In this document: positions 8,146 through 15,210 of the stretch, in pieces
Numbering within the stretch: position 1 is the stretch's first letter
Layout: each line of letters opens with the position of its first letter
Source: Alphaproteobacteria bacterium
Lineage (GTDB): Bacteria; Pseudomonadota; Alphaproteobacteria; Sphingomonadales; Rhodothalassiaceae
DNA: 16,796 nucleotides
Reading direction: 5' to 3'
Assembly (NCBI GenBank): GCA_003694205.1
Contig: RFKS01000027.1
Span: 1-16,796 of the forward strand
Translations under genes and position numbers: made by a program
The notes under the pieces: generated by a model
The model's input: only the letters and a program-made list of their open reading frames with translations
Told to the model about the DNA's origin: nothing
Database searches by the model: none

Positions 8146-9432
8146 TCAGACCTTGTCCAGCGCCTGTTCGAGGTCGGCGATCAGATCGTCCGCGTCCTCA
8201 ATGCCGACGGAGACCCGGCACAGGGAGTCGGTGACGCCGGCGATGGCGCGCAATTCCTTCGGCACGCCGGAGTGAGTCGTGCTCGCCGGGTGGCTGATCA
8301 GCGTCTCGGTGCCACCGAGGCTGACCGCCAGCTTGAGCACCCGCAGCGCATTGAGGAAGCGGAAGGCACCGGCCTCGCCCCCCTTGACCTCGAAAGAAAA
8401 GGTCGAGCCCGCCGACAGGCACTGGCGCGAAAAGATCTCGTGGTCGGGGCTGCCCGGTTCGAGGAAACCGAGATAATGCACGGTCTCGATCTTGGGGTGC
8501 GACCTCAGATACTCGGCGACACGGCGGGCATTCTCCACCGCCCGCTCGAACCGGATCTTGAGCGTCTCGAGGCTGCGCAGAACCATCCAGCAGGTGTGCG
8601 GATCGATCTGGTTGCCGACCGCGCCGCGGAACATGCGCATCGGCTTGAGACAGGCCTGCGAGCCGGTGGCGGCGCCGGCAACGAGATCCGAGTGGCCGCC
8701 GATATATTTGGTCATCGAATAAAGAACGATATCCGCACCGTGCGCCAGCGGCTTCTGGTAGACCGGGCCGAGGAAGGTGTTGTCGACCGCGAGCGGTGGC
8801 GCCGCACCCTCGCTATTGCGCACCGCACGGCTTTTTTCCGCGATATAGGCGAGATCGACAAGGCCGTTGGTGGGATTGGCCGGGGTCTCTACCAGCACGA
8901 GGCCGACGGGGCCGAGCTTTCCTGCCTCCTCGAAGGCGCGGTCGATGGCGTGGTGCGTATCGTTGGCCGGGAATCCGACGGTGCGAATCCCCCATTTCGG
9001 CAGCAGATTGAGGATCAGGGTCTCGGTCCCGCCATAGATCGGTTGCGAATAGATGAGCACCTCACCCGGCTTCATATGGGCCATGATGCAGCTGTAGATC
9101 GCCGCCATGCCCGAGGCGAAGACGATGGCGGTCTCCGCATCCTCCCAAAGCGCCAGGCGATCCTCGAGCATCTCCATGTCGGGATTGTTGAACCGGGAAT
9201 AGATGAGGCCTGCGGTCTCGCCCTTTTTCGGTTCGCGGCGTCCCGAGACGAGATCGAAGAAGTCCTTGCCGTGCTCGGCGCTGTCGAAGACGAAGGTGGA
9301 GGTGAGAAAGATCGGCGCCTTGAGCGCGCCTTCCGAAAGCGACGGATCATAGCCGTAGCCCATCATCTGGGTTTCCGGCTTGAGGACGTGGTTGCCGATG
9401 GCGCGGCTGCGATAGTCCTTCTTCTGGCTCAT
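8146..9432 (-). CDS. Cystathionine gamma-synthase family PLP enzyme (Cys/Met metabolism)
   Basis: This 428-residue fold-type I PLP enzyme has the Schiff-base lysine K242 in YSMTKYIGGHSDLVAG, D217 in AVDNTF facing the pyridine nitrogen, YSRFNNP at 78-84 and SGM at 107-109 for phosphate binding, and the stacking tyrosine Y133 in PIYGGT. The C-terminal SLGGTETLISHPASTTH binds the substrate carboxylate. Family members catalyse gamma-replacement or gamma-elimination on homoserine derivatives, cystathionine or methionine. The position that is a cysteine in classical methionine gamma-lyases (YGCT) is glycine here (YGGT), which argues against a canonical MdeA. The N-terminal extension before SEGALKAPIFLTSTFVF matches a subgroup common in alphaproteobacteria whose exact substrate I cannot assign. 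The ATG at 9432 follows a GAGGG. No methionine-pathway gene lies beside it. Confidence 0.9.
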   Translation of the reverse strand: MSQKKDYRSRAIGNHVLKPETQMMGYGYDPSLSEGALKAPIFLTSTFVFDSAEHGKDFFDLVSGRREPKKGETAGLIYSRFNNPDMEMLEDRLALWEDAETAIVFASGMAAIYSCIMAHMKPGEVLIYSQPIYGGTETLILNLLPKWGIRTVGFPANDTHHAIDRAFEEAGKLGPVGLVLVETPANPTNGLVDLAYIAEKSRAVRNSEGAAPPLAVDNTFLGPVYQKPLAHGADIVLYSMTKYIGGHSDLVAGAATGSQACLKPMRMFRGAVGNQIDPHTCWMVLRSLETLKIRFERAVENARRVAEYLRSHPKIETVHYLGFLEPGSPDHEIFSRQCLSAGSTFSFEVKGGEAGAFRFLNALRVLKLAVSLGGTETLISHPASTTHSGVPKELRAIAGVTDSLCRVSVGIEDADDLIADLEQALDKV

Positions 9433-9460
9433 GGCGGACCCTCATTGTCTCATTGCGACG

Positions 9461-9477
9461 GGGATCTGGGTGATCCC
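9461..9477 (-). promoter_or_regulatory. Inverted repeat in the leader of the PLP enzyme gene
   Basis: GGGATC and GATCCC form a perfect six-base stem around a five-base loop, 28 bases upstream of the ATG at 9432. It could be an operator or a leader hairpin. No T-run follows on the gene strand, so it is not an intrinsic terminator. I looked for a SAM-II-type riboswitch core in this 118-base gap and did not recognise one. Confidence 0.3.
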
Positions 9478-9550
9478 GATTGCGGCCTTCATAGCGCGCG
9501 CGCGGTGCCGCCGCCATGACGATTTTTGTATCAGGGGAGGGCGAGGTCGC

Positions 9551-10816
9551 TCAGGCGGCCCCGAGCGGGTCGTCGAGCGATGGCGCGGGTTTCGAGAACC
9601 AGCGCGGGCCGTCCTCGGCCATCCACAGGCAGTCCTCGAGCCGGACACCGAACTTGCCGTAGATGTAGATGCCGGGCTCATCGGAAAAGCACATGCCGGG
9701 TGCGATCGGGGTCGTCTCGCCGGGGACGAAATTCGGCCATTCATGGCCGTCGAGGCCGATCCCGTGGCCGGTGCGGTGGGGCAGGCCGGGCAGCCGGAAT
9801 CCGGGACCGAAGCCGTTTGCCTCGAGCACCTTGCGTGCTGCCGCATCGACGGCGGCACAGGGCACGCCTGGGCGCGCGGCGCGAAAGGCGGCCGCTTGTG
9901 CCGCCTGCTCGATCTCCCAGACACGCCGCTGTTCGGGCGACGGGGTGCCGAAGACGATGGTGCGCGAGATGTCCGAATTGTAGCCCTCGACGGTGCAGCC
10001 GCAGTCCATGAGCACAATGTCGCCCTCGCGCAGATGCTGCGGCTGGCGCGAGCCGTGCGGAAAGGCGCTGGCGGCGCCGAAGAGCCCAAGGCTGAAGGCC
10101 GGCCGGCCGCCGAGCCGCTCGGTTGCCGCGTTCATCATGGTGCGGAAATCGCCCGGCGTCATGCCCTCGCGGAGCCGCGGCACGACAGCGCGATAGGCGG
10201 CCATGGTGATATCGCTGGCGAGCTTCATGAGGGCGATCTCCGCCGGCGACTTTCGCGAGCGACAGCCCCTGACGACGCCCTCGCCCGAGCGGATTCGCAT
10301 CTGCGGTGCCGCCTTCGCAAGGCCGTCCGCGACGAAATAGCGCACGCTGCCCTCAAGCCCGATCGTGGCGCCGCCGCCGCTCGTTTCGCGCACGATCTCG
10401 GCAATCCGGCGGAAGGGATCCGCATCCTCGTCCCAGGTGCGGATGTCATCGCCAATGAGGAGGGATTCGGCAAGCCGCGGCGCTTCGAAGGCGGGCGTCA
10501 CATAGGCGATCGGGCCGCGTGCGGGGATGATTGCGCCGGTGAAGCGTTCGGACCGATAAAGGGCAAGGCCGGTGAAGTATCGCAGCGAGGAGCCGGGCTC
10601 GAGCAGCAGCGCATCGTGACCGGCCGCCGCCATGAGGCGCCGCGCCTTGTCGATTCGGGCCTCGTATTCTGCGGGCGCGATGGGAACGGCGCGCGTGGCG
10701 AGGCGCGGCAGGTCCGCAAACTCGCCCTCCGTGGTGCGCGCCGATACCGAAGGGGAGAGCAGCAGTGTGCCGGCCGCGGCGGTGCCGAGAAGGACGTCCC
10801 GTCTCTTTACTCCCAT
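9551..10816 (-). CDS. Tat-exported M24 family metallopeptidase (Xaa-Pro aminopeptidase-like)
   Basis: This 421-residue protein has the creatinase/aminopeptidase P layout: an N-terminal domain (about 50-185) and a pita-bread catalytic domain (about 190-400). All five dinuclear metal ligands are visible: D271 (MDCGC), D282 (YNSDISRT), H351 (HRTGHGIG), E380 (SDEPGIY) and E394 (VRLEDC). The accessory histidines H254 and H358 are also present. The N-terminus MGVKRRDVLLGTAAAG carries a twin-arginine motif, a hydrophobic stretch and a VSA cleavage site near residue 26, so the folded metalloenzyme is predicted to be exported to the periplasm by Tat. A strong GGAGGGG precedes the ATG by five bases. 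Most likely it trims peptides with proline at position 2, but creatinase-like activity on other substrates cannot be excluded. A terminator separates it from rpsU upstream, so it probably has its own promoter. Confidence 0.9.
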   Translation of the reverse strand: MGVKRRDVLLGTAAAGTLLLSPSVSARTTEGEFADLPRLATRAVPIAPAEYEARIDKARRLMAAAGHDALLLEPGSSLRYFTGLALYRSERFTGAIIPARGPIAYVTPAFEAPRLAESLLIGDDIRTWDEDADPFRRIAEIVRETSGGGATIGLEGSVRYFVADGLAKAAPQMRIRSGEGVVRGCRSRKSPAEIALMKLASDITMAAYRAVVPRLREGMTPGDFRTMMNAATERLGGRPAFSLGLFGAASAFPHGSRQPQHLREGDIVLMDCGCTVEGYNSDISRTIVFGTPSPEQRRVWEIEQAAQAAAFRAARPGVPCAAVDAAARKVLEANGFGPGFRLPGLPHRTGHGIGLDGHEWPNFVPGETTPIAPGMCFSDEPGIYIYGKFGVRLEDCLWMAEDGPRWFSKPAPSLDDPLGAA

Positions 10817-10931
10817 CTCAGCCCCTCCACGCCGCGCCAGTCATGGTGCGCATGGTGCCGGCCGCGGCGGCGGCTGGCAAGGCCCGGAGTCAGCTGTGGG
10901 GAGGGAGCGGTTGGTAGTGGGCGGATATGAC

Positions 10932-10964
10932 AAAAGCCGCCGCGGCCCGGGGCCGGACGGCTTT
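10932..10964 (-). terminator. Rho-independent terminator of rpsU
   Basis: On the minus strand AAAGCCG pairs with CGGCTTT, and inside it CGGCC pairs with GGCCG around a CCG loop. A small internal loop separates the two stems, and a TTTT follows. It begins 25 bases after the rpsU stop codon and would insulate rpsU from the peptidase gene downstream. The stem is nearly symmetrical, so weak termination on the plus strand is possible too. Confidence 0.8.
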
Positions 10965-10989
10965 CAGGGACAGCCGCGACTGCCTGCGA

Positions 10990-11196
10990 TCAGCGGATGC
11001 CGTCGCGTTCGAGACGCTTGCGCTCGAGCTTGCGTGCGCGGCGGATGGCCGCTGCCTGTTCGCGCGCACGGCGCTCCGACGGCTTCTCATAAAAACGCCG
11101 CAGCTTCATCTCGCGATACACGCCTTCCCGCTGCAGCTTTTTCTTCAGCGCCCGAAGCGCCTGATCCACATTGTTGTCACGTACGGTCACCTGCAT
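10990..11196 (-). CDS. rpsU: 30S ribosomal protein S21
   Basis: This 68-residue, strongly basic protein belongs to the 30S platform near the 3' end of 16S rRNA and helps initiation. The sequence is typical S21: [25 protein letters not shown], then [28 protein letters not shown] and a lysine/arginine-rich tail. The length agrees with alphaproteobacterial S21. The open frame continues far upstream, but the start is set at ATG 11196 by the family's MQV start and by AAGGAG 11 bases upstream. It stands alone, not in the rpsU-dnaG-rpoD arrangement of gammaproteobacteria. A predicted promoter about 190 bases upstream gives an unusually long leader, and an intrinsic terminator follows. Confidence 0.95.
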   Translation of the reverse strand: MQVTVRDNNVDQALRALKKKLQREGVYREMKLRRFYEKPSERRAREQAAAIRRARKLERKRLERDGIR

Positions 11197-11373
11197 GTGC
11201 CGGCTGTCTCCTTGGCAAATTCCGGTTCGCTTGCCCCGACATGGGATCCGGTGCAGCGCACCCCCGCTCTCGGGCGGACCGCATAGCAGAGCCGGTGCGC
11301 CACGGCAAGCATCTTCCTGTTCACACAAAACCACACCCTCGCCCGCACAAGCCGTGCTGGCGAACGCATACCA

Positions 11374-11387
11374 ATCTGGCACCAGAT
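11374..11387. promoter_or_regulatory. 14-bp palindrome over the predicted rpsU transcription start
   Basis: ATCTGGCACCAGAT has perfect six-base arms around a CA centre. It overlaps the downstream half of the proposed rpsU -10 element (11390-11385) and the expected start site near 11378, the usual place for a repressor operator. The binding protein is unknown. Confidence 0.4.
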
Positions 11388-11413
11388 ATAGCATGAAGGG
11401 CCGCTCGACGCAA
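11385..11413 (-). promoter_or_regulatory. Candidate rpsU promoter
   Basis: Read on the minus strand, TTGCGT (11413-11408) and TATATC (11390-11385) are separated by 17 bases. Transcription would start near 11378, leaving a leader of about 180 bases before rpsU. The -35 falls on a short CGCA-TTTT-TGCG inverted repeat. The call rests on consensus, spacing and position only. Confidence 0.4.
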
Positions 11414-11425
11414 AAATGCGCGGCC

Positions 11426-11454
11426 TTGTCTGGCGGTGGACCGCGTCGTAGGCT
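11426..11454 (+). promoter_or_regulatory. Candidate coq9 promoter
   Basis: TTGTCT at 11426-11431 and TAGGCT at 11449-11454 are 17 bases apart, with the coq9 ATG 32 bases further on. The pattern resembles the proposed tetR promoter (TTGCCT, 17 bases, TAGGGT). It stands back to back with the rpsU promoter, with 12 bases between the two -35 elements. The rest of the 290-base gap 11197-11486 shows no gene, tRNA or repeat that I can support. Confidence 0.3.
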
Positions 11455-11486
11455 TGGCGCCGTCGAGCCCGGGCGGAGGAGAGGCC

Positions 11487-12146
11487 ATGGCAGAGGAAGC
11501 TGCGCCGGCGGGGGGAAACGAGCAGGAACGCCTGCTCGACGCGGTGCTGCGCCATGTTCCCTTCGACGGCTGGAACCGGAGCGCACTGGCGCGCGCCGCC
11601 AGCGATCTCGGGTGCGACCCGGGTCTCGCAGCGCTGGTCTTCCCCCGTGGCGGGATCGACGCGCTGATTGCCTTTCTCGACCGCAGCGACCGGCGCATGA
11701 TGGCGGCGCTTGCGGCGCATGATCTCGGGCGGTTGCGTATCCGCGAACGGATCATCACCGCCATCCGCCTGCGTCTCGAAGAGATGGCGCCTCACCGCGA
11801 GGCAGTGCGGCGGGCGGTGGCCCTGCTCGCCCTGCCGCAGAATGCCGGGCTGTCGGCGCGGCGGCTGTGGCGAACCGCCGATCTCATGTGGCAGGCGGCG
11901 GGCGATCGTGCCACCGACCACAATTACTATACGAAGCGCCTCATCCTTGCCGGCGTCTATTCGAGCACGCTCCTCGTCTGGATCGGCGACGAGACACCCG
12001 GGCAGATGGAGACACGGGCCTTTCTCGAGCGGCGAATCGACAATGTCATGCAATTCGAGAAGGCCAAGGCCGCCTGGCGCCGCAGCACCGGCAATCTGCC
12101 CTCGCTCAGCCGTTTTCTTGGCCGATTACGTTATCCGGTCCGCTGA
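11487..12146 (+). CDS. coq9: COQ9 family ubiquinone biosynthesis protein
   Basis: This 219-residue protein carries the conserved COQ9 block in its second half: [39 protein letters not shown] (131-169), then [18 protein letters not shown] (178-195). Known: COQ9 has a TetR-like fold, binds lipid, and assists the di-iron hydroxylase Coq7 in ubiquinone synthesis. A Coq7-type hydroxylase would be expected elsewhere in the genome. The ATG at 11487 is preferred over an in-frame GTG at 11436 because GGAGGAGAGG lies directly upstream and the added residues resemble no family sequence. The variable N-terminus ([18 protein letters not shown]) fits the family's first helix. It diverges from rpsU, and its last 16 bases overlap the convergent tetR gene. 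Confidence 0.9.
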   Translation: MAEEAAPAGGNEQERLLDAVLRHVPFDGWNRSALARAASDLGCDPGLAALVFPRGGIDALIAFLDRSDRRMMAALAAHDLGRLRIRERIITAIRLRLEEMAPHREAVRRAVALLALPQNAGLSARRLWRTADLMWQAAGDRATDHNYYTKRLILAGVYSSTLLVWIGDETPGQMETRAFLERRIDNVMQFEKAKAAWRRSTGNLPSLSRFLGRLRYPVR

Positions 12147-12730
12147 GCGGTCCCACTGTCGCGGGCGGCGAGCACCGCCATGAGACGCGCCCGCTGGCGG
12201 GCAAGCAGGGCCTCGAAGGCTGCGCTCCCGGCAAAGGCGCGATAGAGCACGATGCCACCCTCGATGAGGGCCAGTGTCTCACCCGCGAGCCCATCCGCAT
12301 GCGCGCGCGTGACGCCGCCGCGCACGAGGCAGGCGACTAGCGCTTGGTGCCAGCGCCGGAAATGTGCCGTGATGCGGGCACGGAAGGGCGTGCGGTCGCT
12401 GGTGAGAGACAGGGCACCGAACAAGCAGATATGCCCGTCGGTCACGAAGTGGCGGTGGACGGCATCGAACATCGCCTCAATGGCGGCGAGCGGCGGCAGC
12501 CCTCCCTCGAGCGGGGCGAAAACCTGGTCCGCAAAGCGGTCCGCGAGATCGGCGAGCACCGCCGCGGCCATCTCTTCCTTGCCGCCCGGAAATGCGTGGT
12601 AGAGGCTACCCTTGCCGAGGCCCGTCGCGGTACCGATGTCGGCGAGCGAGGCACCGGCATAGCCGCGGGCGTGAAATACCTCAGACAGCCGCCGGACGAG
12701 ATCGCCACGCTCCAGACGCGCACGCGCCAT
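12131..12730 (-). CDS. TetR/AcrR family transcriptional regulator, LmrA/YxaF-like
   Basis: This is a 199-residue regulator. Its N-terminal helix-turn-helix covers about residues 10-50: LVRRLSEVFHARGYAGASLADIG, then ATGLGKGSLYHAFPGGKEE. The GSLYHAFPGGKEE recognition-helix segment is typical of the LmrA/YxaF branch. The C-terminal ligand-binding domain has DGHICLFGALSLTSD near 98-112 and a long helix from about 143. The ligand is unknown. AGGAG lies nine bases before the ATG at 12730. Two palindromes sit on its own promoter, so autorepression is very likely. No efflux pump, oxidoreductase or other usual target is adjacent: upstream on the same strand is maeB and downstream is the convergent coq9. 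Any other target must be remote. Confidence 0.92.
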   Translation of the reverse strand: MARARLERGDLVRRLSEVFHARGYAGASLADIGTATGLGKGSLYHAFPGGKEEMAAAVLADLADRFADQVFAPLEGGLPPLAAIEAMFDAVHRHFVTDGHICLFGALSLTSDRTPFRARITAHFRRWHQALVACLVRGGVTRAHADGLAGETLALIEGGIVLYRAFAGSAAFEALLARQRARLMAVLAARDSGTAQRTG

Positions 12731-12742
12731 GACACGCTCTCC

Positions 12743-12776
12743 TGTACCATACGGTCCATCTGTACCCTATGGTACA
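12743..12776. promoter_or_regulatory. Tandem palindromic operator of the TetR regulator
   Basis: Two 16-bp boxes lie two bases apart: TGTACCATACGGTCCA (12743-12758, one arm mismatch) and TGTACCCTATGGTACA (12761-12776, perfect six-base arms). Both fit TGTACC-N4-GGTACA. The outer arms TGTACCATA and TATGGTACA are also perfect inverted repeats of each other. The boxes cover the predicted -10 and start site and abut the Shine-Dalgarno sequence. Size and position are those of a TetR-family operator bound by two dimers. Confidence 0.8.
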
Positions 12777-12792
12777 TTTGCGGATCAGGCAA
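12764..12792 (-). promoter_or_regulatory. Candidate tetR promoter
   Basis: On the minus strand TTGCCT (12792-12787) and TAGGGT (12769-12764) are 17 bases apart, giving a start near 12757 and a leader of about 27 bases. The -35 lies 21 bases past the maeB stop, so tetR can be transcribed independently of maeB. The -10 lies inside the downstream palindrome. Confidence 0.45.
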
Positions 12793-12813
12793 GGTTCGCC
12801 CGCATGGCGGCGG

Positions 12814-15081
12814 TCAGCCACGATCGATCGCGCCGACGGCCGCGAGGGCCGCCATGTTGATGATCTCGCTCGTCTGCGCCCCCATGCGCACGAGCTGTAC
12901 CGGCTTCGACAGTCCCCACAGGATGGGCCCGATCACCCGCGCTCCGCCGAGGGCGCCGACGAGCTTGTAGGAGATGAGCGCGGAATGCAGCGCCGGCATG
13001 ATGAGTACATTTGCGGGCCCCGACAGGCGACAGAAGGGGTAGAGCTTCATCAGTTCTGTGTTGAGGGCGGTGTCGGGAGCCATCTCGCCATCGAATTCGA
13101 ATTCGACGTCGCGCTCCTCGAGCAGGCGCACTGCCTCCCTGACATGGCGCGCACGTTTGCGCATCGGCTGTCCGAAATTGGAGAAGGAGAGCAGCGCCAC
13201 GCGCGGCTCGTGCCCGAGATGGCGCACCGCGGCCGCGGCGTTCTGTGCGATGTCTGCGAGCTCTTCCGGCGTCGGATGCTCGTTGACCACCGTATCGGCG
13301 ATGAACACGGTGCGGCCGCGCGCCATCACGATGGTGAGGCCGAAGGGCTGCATGCCCTCGCGCGGGTCGATGACAAGCCGGATATTGTCGAGCGCCTGAT
13401 AGTAGTTGCGGGTGAGCCCGGTAACCATCGCGTCGGCATCGCCGCAGGCGACCATGCAAGCCGAGAAGACATTGCGGTCGCGATTGACGAGCCGCAGCAC
13501 GTCGCGCTTGAGATAGCCGCGACGCTGCAGGCGCTTGTAGAGCCAGTCGGCATAGGCGTCGCGCGCCTTGGTTGAACGCGCCGAGCGGATCTCGAACTCG
13601 TCGGGATCGGCGCCGAGCTCGCGCAGCTTGTCGGCGACCACCTCCTCATAGCCGACGAGGACCGGCGTGCCATAGCCCCCCGACTTGAAACCGATCGCGG
13701 CGCGCAGCATGCGATCCTCCTCGCCTTCGGCAAAGACGACGCGGATATCGTGCTCCTTGAGCATGTCGAACATTGCGCCGAGCAGTCCCACCGTCGGGTT
13801 GAGGCGGGTCGAGACGGCGCGGCGATAGGCCGCCATGTCCTCGATCGGCTTGCGCGCGACACCACTCCTCATCGCCGCTTCGGCGACACGCGGCGGCACG
13901 AACTCCATCAGCCGCGGATCGAAGGGCGAGGGGATGATATAGTCCGGACCGAAGCGCTGGCGGCGGCCGGAATAGGCGGCAGCCACCTCGTCAGGCACAT
14001 CGGAACGGGCGAGCTCGGCCAGGGCGTGGGCGGCGGCAATCTTCATTTCCTCGTTGATCGTCCGTGCCCGCACATCGAGCGCCCCGCGGAAGATATAGGG
14101 AAAGCCGAGAACATTGTTGACCTGGTTCGGATAGTCCGAACGCCCGGTGGCGACGATAGCGTCCTTGCGCACCGCTGCCACTGCTTCGGGAGCGATCTCC
14201 GGATCGGGATTGGCCATGGCGAAGATGATCGGCTTCTTCGCCATCCGCTTGACCATCTCCTGGCTCACCGCATCCTTGACCGAGAGGCCGATGAAGACGT
14301 CGGCGCCCTCCATCGCTTCGGCGAGCGTGCGCAGCCCGGTGGGAATCGCATGCGCCGACTTCCACTGGTTCATGTTGTCGCTGCGGCCCTCGTAGATGAC
14401 GCCCTTGCTGTCGCACATGACGACATTCTCGTGCGGTACGCCGAGCGCCTTGATCAGTTCGACGCAGGCGATCGCCGCCGCGCCGGCCCCGTTCACCACG
14501 ACACGCACATCCTCGGCCTTGCGGTCGGTCAAATACAGCGCGTTGATGAACCCTGCGGCGGTGATGATGGCGGTCCCGTGCTGATCATCGTGGAAGACCG
14601 GAATCGACATCGCCTCGCGCAGCTTCTGCTCGATGATGAAGCAGGCGGGAGCACCGATGTCCTCGAGATTGATGCCGCCGAAGCTCGGCTCGAGCAGCCG
14701 TACCGCATCGACGAAGCGATCGACATCCTCGGTCGCCACCTCGAGGTCGATCGCATCGACATCGGCAAAGCGCTTGAACAGGACCGACTTGCCTTCCATC
14801 ACCGGCTTGGCGGCGGCGGCGCCGAGATTGCCGAGACCGAGAATCGCCGTGCCGTTCGTCACCACGGCGACGAGATTGCCGCGCGCGGTATAGTCGAAGA
14901 TCGTGTCCGGCTCGGCGGCAATGGCCTCGACCGGGACGGCGACGCCGGGGGAGTAGGCGAGTGAGAGATCGCGCTGTGTCGCCATCGGCTTCGTTGGCAC
15001 GATCTCGAGCTTGCCCGGGCGCGGCAGCGCGTGATAGCGCAGGGCCTCGCGGTCGGAGAAACGATTGCCATTGTCAGCCAT
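12814..15081 (-). CDS. maeB: NADP-dependent malic enzyme, phosphotransacetylase fusion type
   Basis: This 755-residue protein oxidatively decarboxylates malate to pyruvate, producing NADPH, and links the TCA cycle to pyruvate and acetyl-CoA. The malic enzyme half (about 1-420) has Y43 in [10 protein letters not shown], the lysine-containing [15 protein letters not shown] (96-110), metal ligands E140-D141 and D166 ([10 protein letters not shown]), and the dinucleotide loop NGAGAAA (197-203). The C-terminal third (from about 430) is phosphotransacetylase-like, beginning [26 protein letters not shown]. In MaeB enzymes this part is thought to be regulatory, responding to acetyl-CoA, rather than catalytic. 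ATG 15081 is chosen because the longer frame from 15114 would translate the purine-rich AAAGGGGAGA ribosome-binding region, and MADN...[10 protein letters not shown] is the family's usual start. It diverges from mutS, an arrangement seen in other alphaproteobacteria. Confidence 0.96.
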   Translation of the reverse strand: MADNGNRFSDREALRYHALPRPGKLEIVPTKPMATQRDLSLAYSPGVAVPVEAIAAEPDTIFDYTARGNLVAVVTNGTAILGLGNLGAAAAKPVMEGKSVLFKRFADVDAIDLEVATEDVDRFVDAVRLLEPSFGGINLEDIGAPACFIIEQKLREAMSIPVFHDDQHGTAIITAAGFINALYLTDRKAEDVRVVVNGAGAAAIACVELIKALGVPHENVVMCDSKGVIYEGRSDNMNQWKSAHAIPTGLRTLAEAMEGADVFIGLSVKDAVSQEMVKRMAKKPIIFAMANPDPEIAPEAVAAVRKDAIVATGRSDYPNQVNNVLGFPYIFRGALDVRARTINEEMKIAAAHALAELARSDVPDEVAAAYSGRRQRFGPDYIIPSPFDPRLMEFVPPRVAEAAMRSGVARKPIEDMAAYRRAVSTRLNPTVGLLGAMFDMLKEHDIRVVFAEGEEDRMLRAAIGFKSGGYGTPVLVGYEEVVADKLRELGADPDEFEIRSARSTKARDAYADWLYKRLQRRGYLKRDVLRLVNRDRNVFSACMVACGDADAMVTGLTRNYYQALDNIRLVIDPREGMQPFGLTIVMARGRTVFIADTVVNEHPTPEELADIAQNAAAAVRHLGHEPRVALLSFSNFGQPMRKRARHVREAVRLLEERDVEFEFDGEMAPDTALNTELMKLYPFCRLSGPANVLIMPALHSALISYKLVGALGGARVIGPILWGLSKPVQLVRMGAQTSEIINMAALAAVGAIDRG

Positions 15082-15210
15082 AATGCCCGGTCTCCCCTTT
15101 CCGATCCCCCGCACCGGTGACAGCCTGCCTCGGGCCGGCTGGAACCGCGGCGGTACTCATGGCAAGCTTGAGTCTTAGCAGCAAAGACCCGGTTGCGGAC
15201 AATCCATTTT

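Noticed and set aside
8272..9519. Plus-strand open frame of 415 codons opposite the PLP enzyme
   Set aside because: It is a complementary-strand shadow of a gene with intact catalytic motifs, and no recognisable domain is present.
9433..9550. Possible SAM-type riboswitch upstream of the PLP enzyme
   Set aside because: I looked for the conserved SAM-II core expected in alphaproteobacterial methionine genes and did not find it.
9431..10930. Plus-strand open frame of 499 codons opposite the M24 peptidase
   Set aside because: It covers the whole peptidase antisense and has no domain or ribosome-binding site. The peptidase retains all metal ligands.
11197..11486. Possible tRNA or small RNA gene in the rpsU-coq9 gap
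   Set aside because: A GGTTCG string resembles a T-loop, but no acceptor stem, anticodon arm or complete cloverleaf can be drawn around it.
11187..12053. Minus-strand open frame of 288 codons across the rpsU-coq9 gap
   Set aside because: It mostly mirrors coq9 and shows no family resemblance. The gap itself is better explained as a divergent promoter region.
13750..14964. Plus-strand open frame of 404 codons opposite maeB
   Set aside because: It is an antisense artefact of codon bias in a highly conserved gene.
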